A stretch of DNA of 64,000 nucleotides from Prionace glauca (lineage: Eukaryota > Chordata > Chondrichthyes > Carcharhiniformes > Carcharhinidae), in assembly GCA_037974335.1 (NCBI GenBank), contig CM075760.1, forward strand, positions 36,031,609-36,095,608. Reading direction: 5' to 3'. The notes under the pieces were generated by a model. That model saw only the letters and a list, made by a program, of their open reading frames with translations, ran no database searches and had not been told where the DNA came from. Shown here piece after piece: positions 9,489-18,506 of this stretch (position 1 is the stretch's first letter; each line of letters begins with the position of its first letter). The translations under genes and the position numbers were made by a program.

Positions 9489-10331
9489 TCACTTGTGACC
9501 TTTCTGGTGTCTCCGCAGGCTGGATAACTGAGTGTATCCCTTCCCACACACTGAGCAGGGGAAAGGCTTCTCCCCTGTGTGAACATGTTGGTGTGTCAGC
9601 AGGTTGGACGATTTAGTGAATCCCATCCCACACTCTGAGCAGGTGAATGGCCTCTCGTCCTTGTGAACTCGCTGGTGTATTAACAGGGTGAATGATTCAC
9701 TGAATCCCTTCCCACACATGCTGCAGATGAACGGCCTCTCCCCGGTGTGAACTCGCTGGTGTGACAGTAGGTGGGATAACTGTGCGAATCCCTTCTCACA
9801 CTCAGAACAGATGAATGGTTTTTCCCCGGTGTGAACTCGTTGGTGTGTCTGCAGGCTGCACAACCGACTGAACCCTTTCCCACATGCACAGCAGGTGAAT
9901 GGCTTCTCCCCAGTGTGAATTCGTTGGTGTGTCAGCAGGTTCCATGAAGTAGTGAATGTTTTTCCACACTCCTTACAGGAGAAGGGCCTCTCCCTGGTAT
10001 GAACTCGCTGGTGCCTCAGAAGGTGGGATAACTGAGAGAATCCTTTCCCGCACTGCGAGCAGGAGAACGGTTTCTCCCCAGTGTGAACTCGCTTGTGTGT
10101 GTGGAGATGGGTTAAATGAGTGAATCCCTTTCCACAGTCAGAACAGGTGAATGGCCTCTCCCCGGTGTGAACTCGCTGATGTGTCTGCAGGTTGCATGAA
10201 TGAGCAAATTCCTTCCCACAGTCTAAGCAGGTAAACGGCCTCTCTCCAGTGTGAACGCGTCGATGAATTTCCAGCTCAGATGGGAACTGCCATTTCTTCC
10301 CACAGTCCTCACATTGCCACGGTTTCTCCAT
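9489..10331 (-). CDS. ZNF1: ten-finger C2H2 protein
   Basis: 280 residues, exactly ten 28-residue units. Finger 1 is the family N-terminal type ([22 protein letters not shown]). Nine further fingers are joined by TGERPF/TGEKPF-type linkers, with TRERPF and KDERPF exceptions. All Cys2His2 ligands are visible, and it ends RRHQKGHK. There is no KRAB, SCAN or BTB domain. It should act in the nucleus as a sequence-specific DNA-binding protein; the target is unknown. The start is the MEKPW methionine shared by the paralogues. The last exon begins at about 10701 after a TTTCACAG acceptor. The likely promoter is module A, in divergent orientation to ZNF2. Confidence 0.9.
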   Translation of the reverse strand: MEKPWQCEDCGKKWQFPSELEIHRRVHTGERPFTCLDCGKEFAHSCNLQTHQRVHTGERPFTCSDCGKGFTHLTHLHTHKRVHTGEKPFSCSQCGKGFSQLSHLLRHQRVHTRERPFSCKECGKTFTTSWNLLTHQRIHTGEKPFTCCACGKGFSRLCSLQTHQRVHTGEKPFICSECEKGFAQLSHLLSHQRVHTGERPFICSMCGKGFSESFTLLIHQRVHKDERPFTCSECGMGFTKSSNLLTHQHVHTGEKPFPCSVCGKGYTQLSSLRRHQKGHK

Positions 10332-10546
10332 GGTGTTGGTGTCTTTTTGACTCTCAGAGTATAACGATTAGTTGAAGACTTGTCCACACACACGTCACGT
10401 GCACGGTCTCCCTGTTCTAAATGGTGCAAAGTTTTCTCCAGGCTGTGCAACAAGTTAAAGCTCTTTCCACAATCAGTGCACTGGAACACTATCACTTGGA
10501 TGTGTGTGTGTATCTCGGTGCTTTTCCAATCACACTGATGTTTCAA
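10223..10546 (-). other. Out-of-frame upstream finger of ZNF1
   Basis: A 107-codon reading frame in a different frame from ZNF1 carries one finger-like segment (VFQCTDCGKSFNLLHSL, second half decayed) and runs past the ZNF1 ATG. The same arrangement recurs upstream of ZNF2, ZNF6, ZNF7 and ZNF8. It may be a relict finger or a regulatory upstream ORF. Confidence 0.55.
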
Positions 10547-10877
10547 CCCTTTTGGGGCAAACAGAAGAAACAGACAATTCTCCTTCTAGATTCCAAAAGC
10601 GGTGATTATCAGCTCCTGATGAATTCAGTGATCTTGATGTCAGATCTTGACGTGGCGTTTGATTTGAGATTTTTGACTGTAGATTCTCAACTTCTAATAC
10701 CCTGTGAAAGGAGTTTACAAAATCAGTACCAGGGTGAAATTCAGAACAGACAATTCTCTTATTTTCGTTCTTTTATGGATGTGGGCATCGCTGGTTGGGC
10801 CCTTCAAAAGCTGGTGATGCAATGCCTTTTGAACATCAGGAACAGGAGTAAGTCAATAGTAAGAGTGGCACAAGGTC

Positions 10878-11212
10878 AGCATGGTGGCACTGTGGTTAGC
10901 ACTGCTGCCTCACTGCACCAGGGACCCGGGTTCAATTCCAGTCTTGGGTCACTGCCTATGTGGAGTCTGCATGTTCTCTGTGTGGGTTTCCTCCAGGTGC
11001 TTCGATTTCCTCCCAAATCCAAAGATTTGTGGGTTAAGCAGATTCGCCATGTTAAATTGCCCCTTTGTGTCCCAATAGATATAGATTAGGGGGATTAGTG
11101 GAGTAAAAATGTGGGGTTATGGGATAGGACCTGGGAAAGATGCTGTATTCAAGAGTCAGTGCAGACTAGATGGGCCAAATGGCCTCCTTCTGCACTCTAG
11201 GGATTCTATGAT
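10878..11212 (+). repeat. tRNA-derived SINE, full length
   Basis: Plus-strand copy. Head GGTGGCACTGTGGTTAGCAC (A-box region), GGGTTCAATTCC (B box), the conserved TTTCCTCC body, and an end of GGCCTCCTTCTGCACTCTAG then ATTCTATGATT. Confidence 0.9.
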
Positions 11213-12602
11213 TTCCGAAAAGATTTTGACAAGATGGTGCATAAGAGGCTGGTACATTAAGTAAAGGCCCATGAAATTGGTGGAAGTGTATTAGTATGGA
11301 TTAAAAACTGGCCATCACAAAGAAAACAGAGTTGGAATAAATGGGTCATTTTCAGAGTGGAAAGATGTAACTAGTGGAGTACGACAAGGATCAGTTCTTG
11401 GCTTGCAATTGTTCATGATTTAATTAATGACTGGGAGGGAGGAACAGAATGCAATGTTTCCAAATGATACGATGATAGGTGGAAGAACATGTTGTGGTGA
11501 GGATATAGATAGATTGAGTGATGAAAATCTGGCAAATTAAGTTTAATATGGGGAAATGTGAGCTCATAAAGTTAAAGTAATTTCACTGCAGCATTAATGT
11601 TACTTGTTTATTAGTCACAAGTAACATCAATGCCACAATAAAATTACTGTGAAATTCTCCTAGTCATCACAGTCCGGCGCCTGTTTAGACCAATGCATCT
11701 AACCAGCACATCTTTCAGATTGTGGGAGGAAACCTTAGCACCCGGCGGAAACCCACGCAGACACGGGGAGAATATGCAAACTCCAAACAGTCAGTGACCC
11801 AAGCTGGGAATCGAACACAGATCCCTGGCATTGTGAGCCAGCAGTGCTAACCACTGTACCACCATGCCACCTATTTATTTCAGTAGGAGGAATCAAAAAG
11901 GAGAGGTGTTGCAGATGAGTGAAGTACAGAGGGATCTGGGTATTCTTGTGCATGAATCACAAAAAGCTAGCAGGCAGGTCCCACAAGAGGTAAGAGGGAA
12001 AATAGAATTTTGATCTTTATTGCAAAGAGTTGGATTTAAAAGCAGGGAGGTTTTGTGGCAACTGCACAGGGTGTCTAAACTGGAACACAGTTTTGATTCC
12101 CTTTCTTAAACAAGAATATTGTAACATTGGCAGTAGTCCAAAGGAGATTCACCAGCCTAATTCCTGGGATGAGAGGACAAGAGAGAATAAATTGTCTAGG
12201 TTTGCATTCCTTGAAGTTTAGAAGACAAAGGGGTGAGTTTATTGAAATATATAAGATCCTGTGGGGGGGCTTGATAGGGTAGATGGTGAAATATTTTCAG
12301 GAGCGGAAGAATCACAAACAAGCTACAAGATAAAGGGTTGGTCATTTAAAACTGAGGTGCGTAGAAATTTATTTTTGCAGAGGATGGTGAATCTCTGGAA
12401 TTCTCTGTCCCAAAGGGTGGTGGAGACTGGATGATTAGAAGTATTTAAAGTGAGGCGGATAAATATTTAATAGATGGATGGATAGAGGGCTGTGGGAAGT
12501 GGCACTGTGAAGGAGTTGAGGCCGAAATAGATTAGATATGATTGCACTGAATGGCGGGACAGGCTTGAAGGGCCTGGTGGCCACTCCTGCTTCTATTTCG
12601 CG
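11213..12602 (+). mobile_element. Old CR1 LINE, 3' part
   Basis: Decayed RT trace from the DF.K.FDKM box through the FADD region to the C-terminal FFTQ-like block (TTTTTGCAGAGGATGGTGAA), ending GGGCCTGGTGGCCACTCC. A SINE is inserted at 11575-11871. It sits in the ZNF1 intron, and its 3' junction matches that of the CR1 at 46370-46920 in the ZNF6 intron. Confidence 0.8.
11575..11871 (-). repeat. tRNA-derived SINE (alternative tail) inside old CR1
   Basis: Minus-strand copy with the tRNA-like head at 11871 (sense GGTGGCATGGTGGTACAGTG) and the second tail type, seen as TCACAGTCCGGCGCCTG then TTTCACTGCAGCATTAATG. It interrupts the CR1 at 11213-12602. Confidence 0.85.
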
Positions 12603-12683
12603 TGATCAATCGCTGCAGGTCAACAATTTCCCCTAGAATAAGAAAAGAAATGGAAAGGGGGAGAACAGAAAGATGTTTTACTC

Positions 12684-13260
12684 ACAGATGTGGGAGACCG
12701 GAGGAAGTTTGAGTCTGTCTGAAGCGCAATCTTCATTCACACAAAGCCCGGGCTGTGGTTGGCTGGAGGACCAGAGTCCTTCCGGTCCTCCAATGTTTCC
12801 CATTGGTCAGCAGCTCAGCGTGAAGGTCAGAGGGGTAGAGACTCCACCTCGCGGACCCGGGAGCCCCGCCCCCACCCATTGTTCCCCTCCCCCTCCTCGA
12901 GCCAAGGTTTCCAGACAAGCGGCTGGCGGCTCCGACCAGAGCGAGATGCCGCTCGGTGGTCGCCCCCTTCCCCCCGGCCCGGGACAGCGCATGTCCAAGA
13001 GAGAGGGGAAGCAGGGCATGTTCCGGGGAGAGGGGAACCTGCGCATGTGCGCGGGTCGCCCATTTCCCCACGACGGTCAGGCTGAGGTATTGACCAATAG
13101 AAAGAGTTGGAGGACCGAAAGAACTCTGGTCCTCCAGCCAATCACGTTTCCTCCATTGTGTGAATGCGGAAGTTGGCCGAGGAGCTTCAGGCCAAAACTT
13201 CCTCCTGTGTGTAACGTTTGTTTAAAGGTGTTCTGTGAAGGGCAGGAGGTGACCAGACAA
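12684..13260. promoter_or_regulatory. ZNF bidirectional promoter module A (ZNF1/ZNF2)
   Basis: A GC- and CpG-rich core (about 12840-13080) holds an NRF1-like CTGCGCATGTGCG at 13040. It is flanked by two inverted arms, each with CCAAT-type boxes and a dyad TGGAGGACC-N11-GGTCCTCCA (12764-12792 and 13108-13136). On the minus side an exon 1 ends at 12686 with a clean CATCT|GTGAGT donor, leading to ZNF1. The plus-side exon 1 (about 13170-13228) has a degraded donor where the paralogues have ATCT|GTGAGT. The block CCAAGGTTTCCAGACAAGCG at 12902 is shared with modules B and F. Confidence 0.75.
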
Positions 13261-13383
13261 AGAATAAGATCCACTAGGAAGTAATGTGGTAATTTGTCCG
13301 TGGAGCTGGGAGATATTTGTGGGGTTTTAAATTAATACTTTGTATTTGTATTCACTGTGGGGAGGGATGATGTAGGTATAGAA

Positions 13384-13492
13384 AACACAGTAAGAAGTCT
13401 CACAACATCAGGGTAAAGTCCAACAGGTTTATTTGGAATCATGGACTTTCAGAGCACTGCACCTTCATCAGGTGAGTCATATAGATATCAGG
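13384..13492 (-). repeat. 'AACACAGTAAGAAGTCTCAC' repeat, copy a
   Basis: A widespread elasmobranch repeat with ACACAGTAAGAAGTCTCACA at one end and CCTTCATCAGGTGAGTCA at the other. The minus strand carries CCTGATGAAGG...CTGAAAG, resembling a hammerhead-ribozyme core with one base changed. It lies 18 bp before the 5' end of young CR1 copy 2. Confidence 0.7.
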
Positions 13493-13509
13493 GAGCAGCT
13501 TTGTCATTC

Positions 13510-16500
13510 ACTTGGGTGCCGGCGACGTAGGCAAAATGCGGACTGAGGATCTGGGAAGGGAGTATGAGAAGCTGGGAATGGAATTAAAAAGTAGAACCGA
13601 CAAGGTGGTTATCTCTGGGCTACTGCCTGAACCGAGGGCAGACGGGTGTAGGGTTGATAGGATAAAGGAAGTAAATGGGTGGCTCAGGGATTGGTGTGGG
13701 AGGAATGGGTTCGAATTTATGGGGCATTGGCACCAGTATTGGGGTAGGTGGGACCTGTTCGGGCAGGATGGGGTTGGTCTGAATCATGCTGGGACCAGAG
13801 TGCTGGCGAATCGAGTAAAGAGGACTGTAGACAAGGCTTTAAACTAATTAGGGGGGGGGAGGGTGCGAGGGTAGGTGACGCTATGAGGTCTAAAGTTAAG
13901 GATAGGGTACAGGTAAGGGAAGAGGCAAAGGATGTTCCAATTGGTGGCGTTACGGCAAGTAGGGTCCAGGTGAAGGCTGGGATGAAAGCGCTTTATCTGA
14001 ATGCACGAAGCATTCGGAATAAAGTGGATGAGCTGATGGCGCAGATCGACACAAATGGATACGATCTGGTGGCCATTACAGAGACGTGGCTGCAAGGTGA
14101 CAGGGACTGGGAGATGAATGTACAGGGTTATCAAGTGTTTAGGAAGGATAGGCAGGAGGAAAGAGGGGGTGGCGTAGCTCTGCTGATTAAGGATAGTATC
14201 AAGGTGGTAGCAAGGGATGATATCGGAGCCAAGGAGCAGAAAGTGGAATCGTTGTGGGTGGAGATTAGGAACAGAAAAGGGAGGAAGACGCTAGTGGGTG
14301 TCGTCTATAGGCCCCCGAATAATGATCTGGAGGTGGGGCGGGCTGTTAACGCGCAAATAAGTGCAGCGTGCAGGAATGGGACGGCAGTAGTTATGGGAGA
14401 TTTCAATCTGCATATTGATTGGTCGACCCATGTTGGACGAGCTGGGCTCGAGGAGGAGTTCTTGGAATGCTGCCGGGATAATTTCCTTGAACAGTGTGTG
14501 TTGGAGCCGACGAGGGAGCGAGCTATCTTGGATCTGGTGCTATGTAATGAGGCGGGTAGAATTAGGGATCTTGCGGTGAAGGATCCTCTTGGAGAGAGTG
14601 ATCATTGTATGGTGGAGTTTCTGGTGCAGATGGAGGAGGAGAAAGTGGGTTCCCAGACACGCGTCCTTTGTTTGAATAGAGGGGAGTATGGTAGGATGAG
14701 AGAAGAATTGGCGAATGTGGACTGGGGGAACGCGTTGGAAGGTAGGTCTGCTGAGGAGCAGTGGAGGATCTTTAAGGAGATCTTTCTTGGTGCTCAGCAG
14801 AAATTTATTCCGATGGTTAAAAAGGACAGTAGGAGGAGAGGTAATAAGCCGTGGATAACGAAGGAGGTGAAGGAAAGTGTTAAATTAAAAGCGGAGGAGT
14901 TTAGAGTAGCTAAGAGCAGTGGGCGAGAAGAGGATTGGGAAAGGTTTAAATGTCAACAAAGATTGACAAAGAAATTGATAAAGGAGGGTAGGAGAAGCTA
15001 TGAGGCTGGGCTAGCACTTAATATAAAAAAAGATAGCAAGAGTTTTTATAAATATATAAAAAGGAAGAGGCTGGCTAGGGTAAACGTTGGTCCTTTAGAG
15101 GATGAGAAAGGGGAGCTAGTGGTAGGGGATAGGGATATGGCTAAGGTCTTGAATAACTTCTTTGTTTCTGTCTTCACGGAGGAGGACGTGAATAATTTGC
15201 CGGGTGTTAGCGATGGAAAGGTGGTAGGAATGGAGGGTCTTAATGACATTACTGTTACTAGAGAGGTGGTGCTCGACAGACTGGAGGGGCTGATTGTGGA
15301 CAAGTCCCCAGGACCGGATGGAATGCATCCGAGGGTTCTGAAAGAAATGGCGGAGGTTATAGTGGATGCCTTGGTGGTTATTTTCCAGACGTCGCTGGAT
15401 TCCGGGGAAGTGCCGGAAGATTGGAAAACGGCTAATGTTACGCCGTTGTTTAAGAAGGGTGCCAGGCAAAAGGCGGGGAATTATAGGCCGGTTAGTTTAA
15501 CGTCTGTGGTAGGTAAAATGTTAGAAACCGTCATTAAGGAGGAAATAGCGAGGCATCTTGAGGGGAATTGCTTGATAGGGCGGACGCAACACGGTTTCAT
15601 TAAAGGGAAGTCGTGTCTGACAAATTTACTGGAGTTCTATGAGGATGTGTCTAGGGCAGTGGATGGAGAAGAGCCGGTGGATGTGGTCTTTCTGGATTTT
15701 CAGAAGGCGTTTGACAAGGTACCTCACAAGAGGTTATTGCAGAAGGTCAGGGGACATGGAGTTGGGGGTAGGGTGTTAGCGTGGATAGAGGATTGGTTGT
15801 CAAATAGGAGGCAGAGAGTGGGGGTCAATGGATGCTATTCGGATTGGCGGTTGGTGAATAGTGGGGTGCCCCAGGGGTCGGTGCTGGGGCCTCAGCTATT
15901 TACCATTTATATAAATGATCTGGAGGAGGGAACCGAGTGCAGGGTGTCGAAATTTGCTGATGACACCAAGATTGGGGGAAAGGCAAATTGTGCGGAGGGT
16001 GTGGAGAGTCTGCAGAAGGATCTAGATAGGCTGGGCGAATGGGCCAGGAAATGGCAAATGGAATTTAATGTTGGCAAGTGTGAGGTGGTCCACTTTGGTA
16101 GGAGGAATGGTAGGAAGGACTATTACTTACGTGGCGAAAAACTGCAGCAGGCGACGGTGCAGAGGGACCTCGGGGTCCTTGTGCATGAGTCGCAAAAACC
16201 CAGCTTGCAGGTGCAGCAGGTGGTCAGGAAGGCGAATGGGATGCTGGCCTTCATAGCGAAGGGGATTGAATATAAAAGTAGGGAGGTCTTGCTGCAGCTG
16301 TATAGGGCATTGGTGAGGCCGCAGCTGGAGTACTGTGTGCAGTTTTGGGTGCCGCACCTGCGCAAGGATGTTTTGGCCCTGGAGGGAGTGCAGAGGAGGT
16401 TTACTCGGCTGATACCGGAGTTGAGGGGATTGAGCTATGAGGAGAGGCTGAACAAACTAGGCTTGTACTCGTTAGAGTTTAGAAGAATGAGGGGAGATCT

Positions 16501-16888
16501 CATTGAGACGTATAAGATGATGAATGGGATGGATAGGATAGAGGTGGAGAGACTGTTCCCGCTCAAAAAAGACAGTAGGACTAGGGGGCACAGCCTCAAG
16601 ATAAAGGGGGGGCGGTTTAGAACAGAGTTGAGGAGGAACTTCTTCACTCAAAGGGTGGTGAATCTCTGGAATTCTCTGCCCGTTGAAGTGGTGGAGGCTG
16701 CCTCGCTAAATATTTTTAAGAAACGGGTTGATGGGTTTTTGATAAGAGAAGGGATTAAGGGTTATGGGGAGAGGGCGGGAAGGTGGAGCTGAGTCACGAC
16801 AGATCAGCCATGATCTTATTGAATGGCGGGGCAGGCTCGAAGGGCCAGATGGCCTACTCCTGCTCCTATTTCTTATGTTCTTATGTTC
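13510..16888 (+). mobile_element. CR1-clade LINE, young copy 2 (5'-truncated)
   Basis: Begins inside ORF1 at the point matching 5325 of copy 1 (TGGGTGCCGG) and runs to a (TTCTTATG)n tail. ORF1 keeps only its C-terminal esterase part (frame to 13847, ending ALN). ORF2 is open. It inserted at the edge of an older CR1 that resumes at 16889. Very close to copy 1, so young. Confidence 0.93.
13883..16792 (+). CDS. CR1 ORF2, copy 2: endonuclease plus reverse transcriptase
   Basis: 969 residues from the ATG at 13883. Endonuclease motifs (TETW, MGDFNLH, GESDH), RT motifs (SPGPDGMHPR, NYRPVSLTS, FLDFQKAFDKVPH, SGVPQGSVLG, FADD) and the C-terminal domain are complete. It keeps the LLQLYRALVRP leucine lost in copy 1. 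Differences from copy 1 include GRAGLE/GRGGLE, VNSGVPQ/VTSGVPQ and YINDL/YIDDL. Without a full ORF1 and promoter this copy should not move on its own, but its product could act in trans. Confidence 0.92.
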   Translation: MRSKVKDRVQVREEAKDVPIGGVTASRVQVKAGMKALYLNARSIRNKVDELMAQIDTNGYDLVAITETWLQGDRDWEMNVQGYQVFRKDRQEERGGGVALLIKDSIKVVARDDIGAKEQKVESLWVEIRNRKGRKTLVGVVYRPPNNDLEVGRAVNAQISAACRNGTAVVMGDFNLHIDWSTHVGRAGLEEEFLECCRDNFLEQCVLEPTRERAILDLVLCNEAGRIRDLAVKDPLGESDHCMVEFLVQMEEEKVGSQTRVLCLNRGEYGRMREELANVDWGNALEGRSAEEQWRIFKEIFLGAQQKFIPMVKKDSRRRGNKPWITKEVKESVKLKAEEFRVAKSSGREEDWERFKCQQRLTKKLIKEGRRSYEAGLALNIKKDSKSFYKYIKRKRLARVNVGPLEDEKGELVVGDRDMAKVLNNFFVSVFTEEDVNNLPGVSDGKVVGMEGLNDITVTREVVLDRLEGLIVDKSPGPDGMHPRVLKEMAEVIVDALVVIFQTSLDSGEVPEDWKTANVTPLFKKGARQKAGNYRPVSLTSVVGKMLETVIKEEIARHLEGNCLIGRTQHGFIKGKSCLTNLLEFYEDVSRAVDGEEPVDVVFLDFQKAFDKVPHKRLLQKVRGHGVGGRVLAWIEDWLSNRRQRVGVNGCYSDWRLVNSGVPQGSVLGPQLFTIYINDLEEGTECRVSKFADDTKIGGKANCAEGVESLQKDLDRLGEWARKWQMEFNVGKCEVVHFGRRNGRKDYYLRGEKLQQATVQRDLGVLVHESQKPSLQVQQVVRKANGMLAFIAKGIEYKSREVLLQLYRALVRPQLEYCVQFWVPHLRKDVLALEGVQRRFTRLIPELRGLSYEERLNKLGLYSLEFRRMRGDLIETYKMMNGMDRIEVERLFPLKKDSRTRGHSLKIKGGRFRTELRRNFFTQRVVNLWNSLPVEVVEAASLNIFKKRVDGFLIREGIKGYGERAGRWS

Positions 16889-17040
16889 AACAACTTAACA
16901 TTTGAGGGGGAGGAGGTTGTAACGGGCCTAAAATTGTATAAATCCCCAGGCCAAGATGGGGTGATCCCCAGCCTGCTGTGGGAGGCAAGGAAGGAGATTG
17001 CAGTGACTCTGGCAATAATTAGCTGGCTGCAGGAGAGGTA

Positions 17041-17254
17041 AACACAGTAAGAAGTCTCACAAAACCAGGTTAAATTCCAACAGGTTTATTCATAGCAAAA
17101 GCCACTAGCTTTCGGGGTGCTGTCCCTTCATCAGGTGGAGTGAGAGTTCTATAAAAGCTAGTGGCTTTTGCTACCAAATAAACCTGTTGGACTTTAACCT
17201 GGTGTTGTGAGACTTCTTACTGTGTTTCCCCCAGTCCAATGCTGGTATCTCCAC
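17041..17254. mobile_element. Inverted dimer of the AACACAGTAAG repeat with 13-bp target duplication
   Basis: Left arm 17041-17112 and right arm 17155-17227 are the same repeat in opposite orientation (imperfect arms of about 72 bp, spacer about 42 bp). The unit is flanked by CTGCAGGAGAGGT on both sides (about 17027-17039 and 17255-17267), so it entered the old CR1 as one insertion. The left copy, on the minus strand, keeps CCTGATGAAGGG..CCCGAAAGC. Confidence 0.8.
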
Positions 17255-17849
17255 TGCAGGAGAGGTGCCACAGACTGGAGGACAGCCAATGTGGTATCAT
17301 TAGTTAAGAAGGAACACGGGGAAAAAACAGCAAACAACAGACCAGGAAATCTAACTTCAGCAGTAGGGAAACTATTGGAAAAAATTCTGAGGGGCAGAGT
17401 TAATCTCCACTTGGGGAGATAAGAATTAATCAAGGATAGACAGCATGGTTTTGGCAACGGGAGATCAGGTCTTACAAATTTGATTGCATTTTTGAGGAGG
17501 TGACTCATTGTATACAGTTGACGTAGTCTACATGGACTTCAGTAAGGCTTTTGACAAGGTTCCATATGGACGACTGATGAAGAAGGTGAAAGCCCATTCG
17601 ATAATTTGCCAAAGTGCATCCAAAAGTGACAGAAGTCAGAGGGGGATGGTCAAATGCAATTTTTGTGACTAGATGTCTGTGTCCAGTGGTGTTTTGCATG
17701 GATAGGAGTTGCATCTCTTCTTGTTTGTAGTGTAAGTTAATAATTTGGATGTGAATATCGGAGGTATACCAAGTAAGTTTGCAGGTGACACAAAGATTGG
17801 TGATTTCATAAATGCTGATGAGCAAAGCCTTAGATTACAGGACAATACT

Positions 17850-18113
17850 GACCGAGTGGCACTGCAGCCTCACAGCACCAAGGACCTGGGTTCAATTCCC
17901 AGCTTAGGTCACTGTCTGTGCGGAGCCTGCATATTCTCCCCATGTCTGCACAGGTTTCCTCCAGGTGCTCCAATTTCCTCCAACAGTCTGAAAGATGTGT
18001 TGTTAGGTACATTGGTCATGCTAAATTCTCCCTCTGTTTATCCAAACAAATGCTGGAGTGTGGCAACTTGGGGATTTTCACAGTAACTTCATTGCAGAGC
18101 TGATGTAAGACTA
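17850..18113 (+). repeat. SINE, main part (split by CR1-B)
   Basis: Plus-strand tRNA-derived SINE with GGGTTCAATTCCCAGC B-box region, TTTCCTCC body and the second tail type (GGGATTTTCACAGTAACTTC). The tail stops at 18113 and appears to resume at about 21856 (CTTGTGACACTAATACATAA), on the far side of a 3.7-kb minus-strand CR1. Confidence 0.8.
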
Positions 18114-18506
18114 GAACAAAGAACAAAGAACAAAACAGCACGGGAAACAGGCCCTTCGGCCCAACGAGCCCGCGCCGCCGTCCCATGGTCAGTGACCTAT
18201 TCATGACTCTATGTGTGAGGATCAGGGAGGTCCAATATAGGGACAATTTGTTACCCAATCAATCAGCCTAAAAGCACATTTTTGGGATGTGGGAGGAAAC
18301 CGGAGCACCCGGAGGAAACCCACGCAACCACGGGGAGAACGCGCAAACTCCCGCGGACACAGGCCCAACTCCATGTGTCCGCACAGCAACAGAGATAGCC
18401 TCTGTGCTGCCATGATGCCCTCGAGATGGTAAGTGCCTGTGGATAAAAATTTCATTATTAAAGACTCTATATCCCTGAGACTAAACTGACCCCAAGCCTA
18501 CAATGC

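Noticed and set aside
9680-9889. Overlapping frames rich in RDSL/HTSEFT repeats within every ZNF exon
   Set aside because: Out-of-frame readings of the 84-bp finger repeat; they recur in all ZNF genes without independent conservation.
12673-13284. Long overlapping ORFs on both strands in promoter A (and similar ones at 27.4-27.8 and 53.8-54.1 kb)
   Set aside because: GC-rich promoter sequence has few stops. The frames are not conserved as protein and span exon 1/promoter elements.
13512-13847. Stand-alone 111-residue protein
   Set aside because: It is the 5'-truncated C-terminus of CR1 ORF1; the Met is internal.
18260-18400. Independent SINE inside CR1-B
   Set aside because: The SINE-like body is partial, with no head or tail and no visible target duplication; it could be part of this CR1 3' region. 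Left within the CR1-B entry.
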